Assembly (NCBI GenBank): GCA_029288115.1
Contig: JARFPV010000312.1
Coordinates: 1-5,897 of the forward strand
Source of the DNA: Akkermansiaceae bacterium
GTDB lineage: Bacteria > Verrucomicrobiota > Verrucomicrobiia > Verrucomicrobiales > Akkermansiaceae
DNA length: 5,897 nt
Direction: 5' to 3'
The translations under genes and the position numbers were made by a program. A model generated the notes under the pieces. That model saw nothing but the letters and a program-made list of their open reading frames with translations, was not told the origin of the DNA and made no database searches. Below are positions 5,528 to 5,897 of the stretch, piece after piece; the stretch's first letter is position 1, and each line of letters begins with the position of its first letter.

Positions 5528-5897
5528 CTACGTGCCAATGTCCAGACTCACGAGCATTTCACTAATGCGCTTCTCAGAGACTTTTTCCCTGCGCGGAAAA
5601 CCAGGGGCAAACTCAGCCACCCGCCACTCCATCAGCAACCATCCAATCTCCCACAATCGAGTATTTGCAGGTTCGGATTTCCACCGATCAAACCATGGCA
5701 TCCAACATCGCTGAATCCGCTCACGTTTTTCATCATCCTTGATCTGCGGCAGACTCTGCAGTCGCTTCAACCGTTCTTCCATCGCTTGGAAATAACGGCC
5801 AAAGTCACCGAATCGACCGTACCCCGCACGCCAGATGAACCCATCACCTAACAACCACTCGATTTCCTCGTTTAAATCATCTGCCACAACATGCAGG
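5528..5897 (-). CDS. hrpA: C-terminal end of ATP-dependent RNA helicase HrpA (DUF3418 region; 5' part outside window)
   Basis: The frame is open to the right edge, so only the last 122 residues of a protein that normally exceeds 1,200 are seen; the GTG at 5887 is internal. The fragment matches the end of the DUF3418 domain unique to bacterial HrpA. Visible in it are an opening EIEWLLGDGFIWRAGYGRF, then RYFQAMEERLKRL (34-46), then WLLMEWRVAEFAPGF (86-100) and EKVSEKRISEM (104-114), corresponding to the family's final RVSxFAQ...PVSxKRL signature. The helicase motifs would lie outside. HrpA is a DEAH-box helicase; in E. coli it acts on RNA and on stalled ribosomes. The glutamine usual after FA in the signature is here a proline (FAPGF), a mild divergence. 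It is first in a minus-strand series with the TMEM220-like gene and queG. The call rests on this terminal domain alone. Confidence 0.85.
   Translation of the reverse strand, partial: LHVVADDLNEEIEWLLGDGFIWRAGYGRFGDFGRYFQAMEERLKRLQSLPQIKDDEKRERIQRCWMPWFDRWKSEPANTRLWEIGWLLMEWRVAEFAPGFPRREKVSEKRISEMLVSLDIGT

Overview
The window most resembles a chromosome segment from a member of the Verrucomicrobiota. Three things suggest this. The left-edge protein ends in a secreted-protein C-terminal domain that is very common in that phylum (YNLWKSSVFSA ... QESTDL ... FYRLVFTL). Two OprO/OprP-like porins are strongly expressed-looking genes without Shine-Dalgarno sequences. The gene set otherwise is housekeeping and Gram-negative (queG, hrpA). 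The phylum call is a judgement from sequence style, not from a marker gene.

Layout. Positions 2-586 (+) hold the last 194 residues of a large secreted protein: one Ig/cadherin-like beta-sandwich repeat, then the C-terminal domain. Six bases later, a HAD subfamily IB phosphatase runs 593-1342 (+). A 144-base spacer with an inverted repeat and a terminator-like hairpin leads to two paralogous outer-membrane porins in tandem (1487-2638 and 2803-4074, +). Each porin gene is followed by its own strong intrinsic terminator. The right third is on the minus strand and converges on the porins. Read in its own direction it contains the 3' end of hrpA (5897-5528), a small four-helix membrane protein of the TMEM220 type (5509-5144) and queG, epoxyqueuosine reductase (5147-4113). 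The three are tightly packed (17-base gap, then a 4-base GTGA overlap), so they look like one transcription unit.

How the parts relate. The porins are probably general or anion-type diffusion channels in the outer membrane; each seems to be its own transcription unit with a G-free, unstructured leader of about 35 bases. QueG performs the last step of queuosine biosynthesis on tRNA, and HrpA is an RNA helicase, so the minus-strand unit has an RNA/translation flavour, with the TMEM220 protein unexplained. The terminator of the second porin lies inside the last codons of queG, so the two converging units share DNA.

There is no gene-free stretch over 300 bases. I see no tRNA, rRNA, CRISPR array, insertion sequence or phage gene. 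Nothing here looks like a wholly new system. The items most worth a second look are the matched G-free leaders of the porins, the conserved cysteine pair in both porins, and the possible mutually exclusive hairpins ahead of the first porin.
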